From Polaribacter marinus (GTDB taxonomy: Bacteria; Bacteroidota; Bacteroidia; Flavobacteriales; Flavobacteriaceae), in assembly GCF_022662535.1 (NCBI RefSeq), contig NZ_JAKQYM010000009.1, positions 1-64,000 of the forward strand: a stretch of DNA of 64,000 nucleotides. The letters are read 5' to 3'. The notes under the pieces were generated by a model. The model saw only the letters and a list, made by a program, of their open reading frames with translations, made no database searches and was not told the DNA's origin. The position numbers and the translations under genes are program-made. Of this stretch, positions 19,528 through 28,412 are shown in pieces. Positions within the stretch are counted from its first letter, which is position 1; each line of letters begins with the position of its first letter.

Positions 19528-20511
19528 CTAACTTGGGTTTAACATCCATTTAAACTTAAACTCTGTATTTGGAACCACAATTCTTTCTGTAATTCTATAC
19601 ATTCTATCTGGTAATTTCATTAAATAGTCTCTTGCTTTTTCGGCTTCTGGAGTAAGATTTGTAATCTTATCTATTTCCCACATTGTATTTAATTTCTTTA
19701 AAATGTCTACATAATCAAAACCTGTATACACACCTACTCTTTGAGCAACAATAGAAAAGTCATCAAACAAACTTCCTTTAGCCCCAAAAGATTCTCTTAA
19801 ATGCATTGCAGGCATTACTATTTTATGTTTCATCATATGTTGAAAAGCCAACATCATTTCACTTGGATCTATTTTAAAAATTTCTTTGACAAAATGAGCA
19901 TATGCTTGGTGGTGACGCATTTCATCACCAGCAATAATTTTAGACATTTTTGCTAATGCTTTATGCCCTTTTTTACGTGCAATTTTAGCTACATTATTGT
20001 GAGATACATACGTTGCTAATTCTTGAAAAGTAGTATAAACAAAATTCTTGTAAGGATCTGTTGAAGTACCAATATCAAACCCATCAGCAATTAAGTGTTG
20101 GGTAGAAATTTCTACCTCTCTCATGTTAACACGCCCTGATAAATACAAATATTTATTTAAAACGTCTCCGTGTCTATTTTCTTCTGCAGTCCAAGTTCTT
20201 ACCCATTTTGCCCAACTATTATCTGGGTCTTGGGTCACTCCATCTAAGTCTAACAACCAAGATTCATAAGTTGGTAATGCTTCTTCCGTAATGGTATCTC
20301 CAACTAAGACCACCCAAAAATCATCATGTAATTCTTTAGAGAGTTCTCTTATTTCTTCTACCTCAGTGATAAAAGAATCTTTTTGTGAGTTTGGAAGAAA
20401 GTCTGTAGGTTGCCAAATTTTTTCTGCAGGAATTAAGTATTTTTCCATAAAATGGTTCATACTTTTTTCTAGCGTTAGCATAACCTCTTTTCTAATGTTT
20501 TGTATTGACAT
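19528..20511 (-). CDS. Acyl-ACP desaturase
   Basis: A 327-residue soluble diiron desaturase that places a cis double bond in acyl-ACP. Both halves of the diiron site are visible: EENRHG at residues 110-115 and DEMRHH at 196-201. It resembles plant stearoyl-ACP desaturase and its bacterial relatives. It overlaps the upstream plsC by one base (TAATG), so synthesis of an unsaturated acyl chain and its transfer to lysophosphatidate are translationally coupled. Electrons would come from a ferredoxin; a ferredoxin and reductase pair lies at 32,223-33,610. Confidence 0.93.
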   Translation of the reverse strand: MSIQNIRKEVMLTLEKSMNHFMEKYLIPAEKIWQPTDFLPNSQKDSFITEVEEIRELSKELHDDFWVVLVGDTITEEALPTYESWLLDLDGVTQDPDNSWAKWVRTWTAEENRHGDVLNKYLYLSGRVNMREVEISTQHLIADGFDIGTSTDPYKNFVYTTFQELATYVSHNNVAKIARKKGHKALAKMSKIIAGDEMRHHQAYAHFVKEIFKIDPSEMMLAFQHMMKHKIVMPAMHLRESFGAKGSLFDDFSIVAQRVGVYTGFDYVDILKKLNTMWEIDKITNLTPEAEKARDYLMKLPDRMYRITERIVVPNTEFKFKWMLNPS

Positions 20512-21239
20512 TATTTTATATTTTGTTTTATAATTGTTTCTGTTTCTTTTAATAATTCATCAAAAGGTAAAGAACTTATTTTTATTGGTTTATGTGCTGT
20601 TATTGTAATTGGACTTCCAATTCCTAAAGGGTATTTTCCGTACTTAAAAACTTTCCAAGAATTATTAATTGTTAAAGGTACAATATATCCGTCTTTATTA
20701 TACTTGGTAATAATTTTTAATCCATTTGTAGCAAATTTTTTAGGAGCACCATTTCTACTTCTTGTCCCTTCTGGAAAAATAATTGCTCCCCATTTTTTTT
20801 CTTTAATTCTCTTAGAAAAATTGACCAATTCACTAATTGCTTGTTTTGGATCTTTTCTATTAATAAGTGCAGCTCCACCATGTCTTAAATTATATGAAAC
20901 ACTTGGTATACCTTTCCCTAGTTCAATTTTAGAAACAAATTTTGGATGGTGCTTTCTAAAATACCAGCCAATTGGTGGGATATCGAACGTAGATTGATGG
21001 TTAGAAACAAAAATGATAGAAGTATCTTCTGGTATTTTATGCTTATTTTTCACTCTAATGGTTACCCCTAAAATCAATAACGATTTAACCAAGGTAAAGT
21101 TAAGTAATGCTACAACTTTTTCATGTGCTTTGTGGCCAAATAGATTTAAACTCAACCATTGTAATGGGTGAAAAATCACCAATAAAGTGAGAAATACCAA
21201 TGCAAATATTGGTGATAAAATATGACTTATAATTTTCAT
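20511..21239 (-). CDS. plsC: 1-acyl-sn-glycerol-3-phosphate acyltransferase
   Basis: A 242-residue membrane acyltransferase that makes phosphatidic acid. The N-terminal hydrophobic segment (IFALVFLTLLVIF) anchors it. The NHQSTFD box (HX4D) lies near residues 80-86 and the second box FPEGTRSRNG near 153-162. It is the middle gene of a run with a small membrane protein upstream (3-nt gap) and the desaturase downstream (1-nt overlap). Confidence 0.92.
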   Translation of the reverse strand: MKIISHILSPIFALVFLTLLVIFHPLQWLSLNLFGHKAHEKVVALLNFTLVKSLLILGVTIRVKNKHKIPEDTSIIFVSNHQSTFDIPPIGWYFRKHHPKFVSKIELGKGIPSVSYNLRHGGAALINRKDPKQAISELVNFSKRIKEKKWGAIIFPEGTRSRNGAPKKFATNGLKIITKYNKDGYIVPLTINNSWKVFKYGKYPLGIGSPITITAHKPIKISSLPFDELLKETETIIKQNIK

Positions 21240-21242
21240 ATA

Positions 21243-21665
21243 CTATAACCAATTATTCCACGGAATTCTAGCTAAAATTAGCACTAAAGCCAAACCATAA
21301 AAAATTGCAAAAGTTTTAAATTTGGCTGTTCCATCTTTTTTCTTTTTATGCATAGACCAACCTATTGTTATAAATATAATAGCTAAAATCATCATTATTG
21401 GATGCTCTATAGCTAATAATCGAGTGGCTTTATCACCCATAACTTCATTTCCATTAGTTTTTAAGGCTTTGTACCATGGAGACATGAAATACCAACCTAG
21501 ACCAATTAATAATTGAATATGAGAAACGATAAGGGTAAATAACCCTATACGTAAATCTTTGTCTGTAAATTGTTTCTTTTGTGTAAAACCAATTATTGCG
21601 TTAACAACTGCAAAAATTAATATAGCTAATACTAAATATGCCCAATAAGAGTGAAGTTCTTTCAT
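21243..21665 (-). CDS. Four-helix membrane protein (cytochrome-B-like family)
   Basis: A 140-residue integral membrane protein with four hydrophobic segments, near residues 8-26, 41-62, 88-105 and 121-136. Histidines occur in HSYW near the N-terminus, SHIQLL in helix 2 and IEHPIMM in helix 3, and it ends RIPWNNWL. Bacteroidota homologues are often annotated 'cytochrome B', apparently because of the helix histidines; haem binding is not shown. It begins a run with plsC and the desaturase, so a link to lipid metabolism or its electron supply is possible. Confidence 0.75.
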   Translation of the reverse strand: MKELHSYWAYLVLAILIFAVVNAIIGFTQKKQFTDKDLRIGLFTLIVSHIQLLIGLGWYFMSPWYKALKTNGNEVMGDKATRLLAIEHPIMMILAIIFITIGWSMHKKKKDGTAKFKTFAIFYGLALVLILARIPWNNWL

Positions 21666-21713
21666 AATTAATTGTTTATTTTAATAGTGTAAAGTTACTA
21701 ATTTTAAACATAA

Positions 21714-21741
21714 AAAAACCACCTCAAAAGAGGTGGTTTTT
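21714..21741 (-). terminator. Terminator after the TonB receptor gene
   Basis: Inverted repeat with arms 21714-21725 and 21730-21741 (core ACCACCTC/GAGGTGGT), loop AAAA, followed by a T run on the minus strand. It lies 3' of the TonB-dependent receptor gene. Confidence 0.8.
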
Positions 21742-21764
21742 AAAAAAATTAATTTCTAACTTAA

Positions 21765-24365
21765 TTAGAAGTTATATCTAACAGAAGCATTCCATGTTCT
21801 ACCCCAACCAAAGTAACCTTGATTGTTTACATTAATTCCTTTCCAAGTAGCATCTCCTGCACCTACAGTATTTGCTGTTCTTAAATCAGATAAATATACT
21901 TCGTAAAATAAGTTGTTTACGTTTAATCTAAAGTTTAAAGTTTTGTCTTTTTCTTCACCAACTTTAAGTCTATAAGAGATACCTAAATCTGCAATATCAT
22001 AAGAAGGTAATTCTAAGTTTTCTTTTACAGCTCCTACACTAGCATATAAACCGTCGTAGAATCTCCAATCGAAATCTACAGAAAAATCATCTGTAATTTT
22101 ATAGTCTAAACCAAATCCTAAAGTAAATTGAGCAGCATCACCAACTTTACCTCCGTCTATATCTTCATTTGTTTCAGAAATAATGTTTTGATTTTCATCT
22201 TGTACTCTTGTAGTAGCACTTCCTTTATATTCCCAATCTCCAATAGAAGTAAATCCTTTAAAGTCTAATTTATCATTAAATAATCTAGCTTTAAAATCAA
22301 TTTCTATTCCTTGGTGTAATTGTTCAACTCCAAAGTTTAATGTATTTTGTACAATACCACCCGTAGTTCTTGAAGAGTTTACAACTCTATTTTTCCAAGA
22401 AGTTCTATATAAGTTAACGTTTGCAGTAAAGTTTTCTTTAGCAAAAGAATAACCAGCTTCTAAACCAAGAATGTCTTCGTTTTGGCTAAAAGGATTGATG
22501 TAGTTGTTATATGTAGAAAACATGTTGTCTTGGTAAGGTTGACGAGAATAAACCCCAACGTTAGCAAATACTTTATTGCTTTCATTTATAGTATAACTAC
22601 CACCAGCTTTTAAGTTATAACCGAAGTTACTTACTTTTTCAGAATCTTCAAATGCTGCTTCATAGTCATATCTATCAAATCTTTGATTATATTGTTGTGA
22701 CGCAGAACCTTGGAAGAATCCAGAAAATTTATCAGTTGCATACTCTAATTGAGTAAATACACCTAAGTAAGAAATTCTTTCACTACTATCATAATCAATT
22801 CTTTGGCTTTCGCTAGCTGAATTAAACATTGTATCCCAAGGATTCGCTTTAAAGCTTTCTGTTGCAACAACAGTTACACTTGTACCATCTGCAAGATGAT
22901 CTGCACCTTTTAATTTTCTGCTCTCTGACCAAGAATTTAAACCTCTAAAGTTTTCTACTTGTCTAAAGTGAGTACCATAATAAGATCTTAAATCAGCTCC
23001 TAAATTCCAAGTTAAGTTATCATTGATTTTTTTCTCAAAATTAGATACCATACCGAACCAACTATGATTATTCATAGAAGCTCTAGTAATATAACCTTGA
23101 TAGTTTTGAGAATCTACAACAGAAGCATTAAGGCTATATATAGCATCATAATCTATTTGACCTTGAGAGTTAAGGTTTACATAAGCTCCTCTAGGACCTG
23201 TTCCACCACCTTTACCAAAAGATGCGTATAATACTGTAGATAAGTTAGCTGTTTCGCTAATTTTATAATCCCAGTTTAAATTCATTACAGGTTTGTGGTA
23301 GAAGTTTGTTCTTTCTGACATATAGTTACCTTGGTAAGTACCCCAGTTACTATTGTACTTTCTACCATATTGTAAATAACTTGATATACTTTTACTAAAA
23401 TTTTGATCGTGTGTTTGTGGAGCACCCGTTAACAAGAAGTTAAAGTTATGTGTTTCGTTCGGTGTATATCCAAAAGAAATAAAATACGTTTGACCTTGAC
23501 CTTGTGTTCCATCACTATATCCATCACCTTCCCAGTGAGAAAGCATTACAGAAGTAGCAAAACCACCTTCAGATTTTCCTGTATTATAAAAAGCTGTAGT
23601 TTTAAAGTAAGCATCATTAGCAAATGCTGTAGAAACATAACCTCCTGCTTTTTTACTTGTAGTTTTTGTTACAAAGTTAGTTGTACCACCTACAGAAGAA
23701 ATTGCTAATTTAGAAGCACCTAAACCTCTTTGAATTTGAATTGCGCTAGCAATATCATTAATTCCAGACCAGTTAGACCAATACATCTTACCATCTTCCA
23801 TACCATTAATTGGTTGTCCGTTTAATAAGTACGCAGTGTTGTCTTGTTGAAATCCTCTTACAGAAATTCTAGAATCTCCAAAACCTCCAGATTGACCAGC
23901 AACATACACAGATGGTGTATTTACTAAAGTCATTGTAACGTCTTGTGTTCCAATTTTTTTCTGAATTTCTGCAGCTTTAATTGTAGATACTGCAACTGGT
24001 GTTTTTCTTCCACCTGCTAAATCAACAACTCCTTTTCCAATGATTACAACTTCATCTAAAGAATCTTCATCCTCTTTTAATTGAATTGTACCCACATTAG
24101 TTTTTCCAGAAGAAAAAGCTACTTCAATTTTTTTGTAACCTATAAAAGAGATTACTAAAACACCCGAATTAGAATCAGCTGTTAAGGTAAATTTACCGTT
24201 GAAATCAGTTTCTGTTCCATTGGTAGTTCCTTTTACAAGAACACTTGCTCCAGGTAAAGCTTGGTTAGCTTCATCTACAACAGTACCTGTAATTTTAGTC
24301 TGTCCTAAAATCGTAGTTGTTGCAAAGAACAATGCTACGAGTAATAAATTTTTAAAATTTTTCAT
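21765..24365 (-). CDS. TonB-dependent receptor with carboxypeptidase-regulatory N-domain
   Basis: An 866-residue outer-membrane receptor. The start at 24365 gives a Sec signal (MKNFKNLLLVALFFATTTILGQ) cleaved before QTKITG. Next is a CarboxypepD_reg-like domain (TGTVVDEANQALPGASVLV...FIGYKKIEV), then the plug (VQ-like IQKKIGTQDVTMTLVNTPSVYV, ISVRGFQQDNTAYLLNGQPING), then a 22-strand barrel with a terminal aromatic (VRYNF). No SusD partner is adjacent, so it is not a standard polysaccharide-utilisation pair, and the ligand is unknown. The 28-residue upstream extension of the frame is rejected. Confidence 0.92.
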   Translation of the reverse strand: MKNFKNLLLVALFFATTTILGQTKITGTVVDEANQALPGASVLVKGTTNGTETDFNGKFTLTADSNSGVLVISFIGYKKIEVAFSSGKTNVGTIQLKEDEDSLDEVVIIGKGVVDLAGGRKTPVAVSTIKAAEIQKKIGTQDVTMTLVNTPSVYVAGQSGGFGDSRISVRGFQQDNTAYLLNGQPINGMEDGKMYWSNWSGINDIASAIQIQRGLGASKLAISSVGGTTNFVTKTTSKKAGGYVSTAFANDAYFKTTAFYNTGKSEGGFATSVMLSHWEGDGYSDGTQGQGQTYFISFGYTPNETHNFNFLLTGAPQTHDQNFSKSISSYLQYGRKYNSNWGTYQGNYMSERTNFYHKPVMNLNWDYKISETANLSTVLYASFGKGGGTGPRGAYVNLNSQGQIDYDAIYSLNASVVDSQNYQGYITRASMNNHSWFGMVSNFEKKINDNLTWNLGADLRSYYGTHFRQVENFRGLNSWSESRKLKGADHLADGTSVTVVATESFKANPWDTMFNSASESQRIDYDSSERISYLGVFTQLEYATDKFSGFFQGSASQQYNQRFDRYDYEAAFEDSEKVSNFGYNLKAGGSYTINESNKVFANVGVYSRQPYQDNMFSTYNNYINPFSQNEDILGLEAGYSFAKENFTANVNLYRTSWKNRVVNSSRTTGGIVQNTLNFGVEQLHQGIEIDFKARLFNDKLDFKGFTSIGDWEYKGSATTRVQDENQNIISETNEDIDGGKVGDAAQFTLGFGLDYKITDDFSVDFDWRFYDGLYASVGAVKENLELPSYDIADLGISYRLKVGEEKDKTLNFRLNVNNLFYEVYLSDLRTANTVGAGDATWKGINVNNQGYFGWGRTWNASVRYNF

Positions 24366-24394
24366 TTTTAATTTATATGTTATTAAATGTTTTG

Positions 24395-24422
24395 CAAAAT
24401 TCTTGTTTTTAAGGCATTGCAA
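24395..24422 (-). promoter_or_regulatory. Candidate promoter of the TonB receptor gene
   Basis: On the minus strand a TTG (24420-24422) is followed after 17 nt by GAATTTTG (24395-24402), one mismatch from TAnnTTTG. This is the best -33/-7 spacing seen in the window, about 30 nt upstream of the ATG. Confidence 0.45.
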
Positions 24423-24586
24423 TGTTAATTTAATGTTAAGTTTTAACAAAAAATTATGATACTGAAAAGTAATAAAAAAGTTAGTTTTTAACTGTAAGTC
24501 AATATTTTACATATTAACAATTTTGTTAACACAAAGATTCTTTTTTGTTAACTTTATGAAAGTCTCATATAGACAGACTTATTTTT

Positions 24587-26152
24587 CTAGCTGTTCAATA
24601 GTTTTTTAGCCAATTCCTTACCTAGTTCTACACCAAATTGATCATAACTATAGATGTTCCATAGAATTCCCTGTGTAAAAATTTTATGCTCGTACAGCGA
24701 GATTAATTTCCCTAAAGATTTAGGAGTTAATTTATCAAATAAGATTTTATTGCTTGGTCTGTTTCCTTCAAAAACTTTAAAAGGTAAAAGTTGATTAATC
24801 TTAGCTTCATTACCAGAAAACTTTAATTCTAAATGCACTTCTTCTTTTGTTTTACCAAAAGCCAAAGCATCCATTTGGGCATAATAGTTTGCCATTAGTT
24901 TTTTATGATGATCTGTTAAACCATATAAAGATTCTTTATAACCAATAAAATCTGCTGGAATTAATTTGGTTCCTTGATGTACTAATTGCATAAATGCATG
25001 TTGCATGTTTGTACCAGTACTTCCCCAAACTATTGTTCCGGTTTGATAATCTACTTTTTCACCATTTCTATCAATACCTTTCCCGTTACTTTCCATTATT
25101 GCTTGTTGCAGGTAATCTGGAAGTTTCTTTAAATATTGAGAATAAGGTAAAACAGCTTCTGTTTCTGCTAAATAAAAATTATTATACCAAATACTAAGTA
25201 AAGCTAAAACAACAGGAATATTTTTGTTAAAGTCTTCGTTTTTAAAGTGAAGATCCATTTCTTCTGCCCCTTCTAAAAGGGCTTTAAAATTATCAAATCC
25301 TACAGATAAACTTATAGATAAACCCACTGCAGACCAGAGAGAAAAACGCCCTCCAACCCAATTCCACATAGGAAAAACATTTGCTTTATCAATTCCAAAA
25401 TTATCTACTGCTTCTAAATTTGTTGAAACGGCTACAAAATGTTTAGGAATATCAAAGATAGTTGCAGATTTTAAAAACCAATTTTTTATAGTTTCTGCAT
25501 TGGTAATTGTTTCTTGTGTGGTAAATGTTTTAGATACTATAACAAATAATGTTGTTTCTGGATCTAATCTTTTAATAATTTCGGAAACGTGATCACCATC
25601 TATATTTGAAACAAAATGTGTGGTTAATCTATTTTTATAATATTGTAAAGATTCAACAACCATATCAGGACCTAAATCCGAACCTCCAATACCAATATTT
25701 ACAATATCTGTAATTTGTTTTCCAGTATAACCTTTCCACTTTCCAGAAATCACCTTATTAGAAAAACTTCTAATTTTTCTTAAAGCAGTTTGTATTTTAG
25801 GCTTAATATCTTTTCCGTCAATTAAAATAGGTTCATCAGAACTGCTTCTTAAGGCAGTATGCAAAACTTCTCTACCTTCTGTAACATTAATTTTTTCTCC
25901 TAAAAATTGTTTTTCTATAGCGTCTTTTAAATCAACTTCATTTGCTAATTCTACTAACAAGTCTAGGGTTTCTTTAGTAATTCTATTTTTTGAAAAATCG
26001 ACTAGTAAATCATCAAAATAAATTGAAAAATCTTCTTTTCTATTTACATCTTTACAAAGTTCTTTAATGTTTAGGTTTTGAGCCTCATTAAAATGGTTTG
26101 TTAATTTTTTCCAGGCGTTAGTTGTAGTTGGGTTGATGTTTTTTAAAGCCAT
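24587..26152 (-). CDS. pgi: Glucose-6-phosphate isomerase
   Basis: A 521-residue glycolytic isomerase that interconverts glucose-6-phosphate and fructose-6-phosphate. Signatures: EGREVLHTALR, IGIGGSDLGP, VSKTFTTQETI, WNWVGGRFSLWSAVGL (PGI signature 1) and the C-terminal YSYDQFGVELGKELA (signature 2). It follows the M23 lipoprotein gene by 3 nt, so the two are probably one operon. Confidence 0.97.
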   Translation of the reverse strand: MALKNINPTTTNAWKKLTNHFNEAQNLNIKELCKDVNRKEDFSIYFDDLLVDFSKNRITKETLDLLVELANEVDLKDAIEKQFLGEKINVTEGREVLHTALRSSSDEPILIDGKDIKPKIQTALRKIRSFSNKVISGKWKGYTGKQITDIVNIGIGGSDLGPDMVVESLQYYKNRLTTHFVSNIDGDHVSEIIKRLDPETTLFVIVSKTFTTQETITNAETIKNWFLKSATIFDIPKHFVAVSTNLEAVDNFGIDKANVFPMWNWVGGRFSLWSAVGLSISLSVGFDNFKALLEGAEEMDLHFKNEDFNKNIPVVLALLSIWYNNFYLAETEAVLPYSQYLKKLPDYLQQAIMESNGKGIDRNGEKVDYQTGTIVWGSTGTNMQHAFMQLVHQGTKLIPADFIGYKESLYGLTDHHKKLMANYYAQMDALAFGKTKEEVHLELKFSGNEAKINQLLPFKVFEGNRPSNKILFDKLTPKSLGKLISLYEHKIFTQGILWNIYSYDQFGVELGKELAKKLLNS

Positions 26153-26155
26153 TTT

Positions 26156-27424
26156 TTAATTTTGTACAATTTCTTTTGTAATTATTTTTGGTTCTGGAAC
26201 CTCTAGTTGTTTGTAATCCAATTGATATTTAAGGGTTTTAATAAACTCTAAATATTTTGGTTTTAAACTTTTCTTTAAAGGTTCTGCCGCTGGTAATTTT
26301 TGTTTAAAAGGATCTACTTCTCTACCATTTTTCCAGAAACGATAACAAACGTGTGGCCCTCCTGTATTTCCTGTCATTCCTACCCAACCAATTACATCTC
26401 CTTGTTTTACGTATTGTCCTTTTTTAACTTTACGTTTTTTCATATGTAAATACTGAGTAGAATAGGTATTGTTGTGTTTTATTTTTACATAATTTCCATT
26501 CCCACCTCTTCTTTCAGATTTAATTACAGTTCCACTTGCTGTAGCTAAAATTTCAGTACCAATATTTGCAGCAAAATCTGTACCTCTGTGAGGTTTAATT
26601 CTATTACCATAATATGCAATTCTTCTTTTTAAATTATACCTAGAAGAAATTCTATATTGAAATTTTATAGGTGATTTTAAAAACTGACTACGCAACATAT
26701 CTCCTTTTTCATTATAGTATTCTGGAATTCCTTGTACAGAGTCCGCTATAAATCTAAAAGCATATAAATCTACTCCATTATGTTTAAAATAAGCAGCTTT
26801 TACTTTTCCATAACCTGCAAAAAGAGAATCTTTAATATACTTCTCTTCAAATATCAATTTAAAGGTATCTCCTTTTTGAAGTTTGTAAAAATCTAAAGTC
26901 CAGGCGTAAATATCTGCAATTTCATACATTAAATTTGCTGATAAATGTAAGCTGTCCATAGAGTTAGAAAAATTAGAATAAATTTTTCCTTCTACAATTC
27001 TCTCTATTGTTTTTATAGGTTGTAAGTAGGTGTGTGCTTTAATTATAGAGTCAGAAAAATCGACAACGGTAGCTTTAATCTTATTGTCTTTATAAATAAA
27101 AACTTTTGCTTCTTCTAGAGAATCTTTACTTGCTAAAATTGTGTAAGGCTTACCGGCTCTAACTCTTCTAACATCAAAAACATCTTTTATTGAACTTGCA
27201 ATTTTATTTATTTTTGGGTAATAAACATGATGTCTGTCTAAAATTGCTCCAAAACTTTCTCCGCTTTTAATAGTGTCTTGAATTACTTTAAAATTTTCAA
27301 TTTTATACCCGTACCTGTATTCTGGTTTTTTTTCTATTTTCGGAACAATTATGGGTTTTATTTCATCTTTCTTGCACGATAAAAAAGATAGAATTAGAAC
27401 TAAAAGGAGTGTTGTATTTTTCAA
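26156..27424 (-). CDS. M23 peptidoglycan endopeptidase lipoprotein with HxC zinc motif
   Basis: A 422-residue envelope protein with a C-terminal LytM/M23 domain. The start is probably TTG at 27424, giving MKNTTLLLVLILSFLSC with the lipobox; the frame-opening TTG at 27454 lies inside the -7 box and would be upstream of the transcript. The first zinc pair is His279 and Asp283 (HRGTDF). HMKKR supplies the middle His. The usual GPHLHF is here GPHVCYR: Cys360 replaces the second, zinc-binding His. I recall this variant in other Bacteroidota, so it may bind zinc through sulfur. It precedes pgi by 3 nt. Confidence 0.85.
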   Translation of the reverse strand: MKNTTLLLVLILSFLSCKKDEIKPIIVPKIEKKPEYRYGYKIENFKVIQDTIKSGESFGAILDRHHVYYPKINKIASSIKDVFDVRRVRAGKPYTILASKDSLEEAKVFIYKDNKIKATVVDFSDSIIKAHTYLQPIKTIERIVEGKIYSNFSNSMDSLHLSANLMYEIADIYAWTLDFYKLQKGDTFKLIFEEKYIKDSLFAGYGKVKAAYFKHNGVDLYAFRFIADSVQGIPEYYNEKGDMLRSQFLKSPIKFQYRISSRYNLKRRIAYYGNRIKPHRGTDFAANIGTEILATASGTVIKSERRGGNGNYVKIKHNNTYSTQYLHMKKRKVKKGQYVKQGDVIGWVGMTGNTGGPHVCYRFWKNGREVDPFKQKLPAAEPLKKSLKPKYLEFIKTLKYQLDYKQLEVPEPKIITKEIVQN

Positions 27425-27451
27425 GAAACTTAAACTATTAGGTGTAGCTTT

Positions 27452-27459
27452 CAAAAGTA
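27452..27459 (-). promoter_or_regulatory. -7 box of the M23-pgi operon
   Basis: TACTTTTG on the minus strand is an exact TAnnTTTG match. It overlaps the TTG at 27454, so the functional start is more likely the TTG at 27424, 27 nt downstream. Confidence 0.5.
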
Positions 27460-27530
27460 CAAATAAAATTGATTTATTTTTAATCTATTTGATGAAGTTC
27501 CTATAACGGTTTCGTTAAAGTTTTCTAAAT

Positions 27531-28307
27531 TTAATCTTCTTTTTTTCTAAATGGATTTGCTAAACCTTTGTAAGCTTCTAGTTCTGCTCTTAAAGAACCA
27601 ACAGAAAGGGATGCTTTCATTTTAATTGGAATTTTATTCTCATCGTCTGTTATCCAGATAGTTACACTTTCTTGTGCTTTAAAAACTCTTCCAGATTGAA
27701 CCAATGGTCTAAAAATTAAAGAATTGACTTGTCCAAATTTAGTTCTTAAAACCTCTCTTCCTAAAAATCGAAGCTTAAAAGGATATATCTGAGAATCCAT
27801 AAACATATCTATAGAAATTTCTTCTCCTTCTTTTAATGTATCTAAATTTTGATTTCTTAAATAATAAAAGGAAGAAAGCATATCTTGAACATTGACAAAA
27901 GCAACAGAAGTATCTTTTTGTTTGATAAAATCTTGAACGTATGCTTTTTTTGTTTTGTAATTAAATGATGTTATTCTGTGTTTTTTATAACCTCCTTCAT
28001 CTATTTTCCTTCTAAATTGATAGGGTTTGATAGTATCTTTATCAAAGAAAGACTCATAGACATCATCTACCTTAAAAAACCATTTTATCATACCAGAAGT
28101 CCAACCACTACCTTTTGTATGAAAAACTCTTTTTCCGTTAAAACCTCTCTCTTTTACTTCTAAAATGGCAGTTCCTGCTCTTAAAAAGCCACTATAACTC
28201 ATTTTATAACGCAACCATTCTCCACCTTTAAAAGCTTGTTTTTTTTCTTGACCAAGTACAGAAAAAGTTAGTACTAAAACTAAAATTGTTACGATATATT
28301 TTTTCAT
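27531..28307 (-). CDS. DUF3108 domain exported protein
   Basis: A 258-residue protein with a Sec signal (MKKYIVTILVLVLTFSVLG, then QEKKQAF). The body (GGEWLRYKMSYSGFLRAGTAILEV, FKVDDVYESFFDKDTIKPYQFRR, GRVFKAQESVTIWITDDENKIPI) matches the DUF3108 pattern of a beta-rich periplasmic protein of unknown role. The start at 28307 is chosen because it places the signal peptide at the N-terminus; the longer frame adds 11 residues. It lies upstream of the M23-pgi pair with a 106-nt gap that holds that operon's promoter. Confidence 0.8.
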   Translation of the reverse strand: MKKYIVTILVLVLTFSVLGQEKKQAFKGGEWLRYKMSYSGFLRAGTAILEVKERGFNGKRVFHTKGSGWTSGMIKWFFKVDDVYESFFDKDTIKPYQFRRKIDEGGYKKHRITSFNYKTKKAYVQDFIKQKDTSVAFVNVQDMLSSFYYLRNQNLDTLKEGEEISIDMFMDSQIYPFKLRFLGREVLRTKFGQVNSLIFRPLVQSGRVFKAQESVTIWITDDENKIPIKMKASLSVGSLRAELEAYKGLANPFRKKED

Positions 28308-28358
28308 AGGAAAACCAAACTTATAAAAAAGTAATGACAATTACCGTTCCAAAATGAA

Positions 28359-28395
28359 AAAAAGACATTTACAAGCAGCTTGTAAATGTCTTTTT
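28359..28395 (-). terminator. Terminator after tryptophan 2,3-dioxygenase
   Basis: Inverted repeat AAAAAGACATTTACAA/TTGTAAATGTCTTTTT (arms 28359-28374 and 28380-28395) with a 5-nt apex GCAGC that can pair further, and a T run on the minus strand. Confidence 0.8.
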
Positions 28396-28412
28396 AACTA
28401 TTATTTAATATA

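Noticed and set aside
21765..24365. SusC-type glycan importer
   Set aside because: There is no adjacent SusD gene or carbohydrate-active enzyme; general TonB receptor is the safe call.
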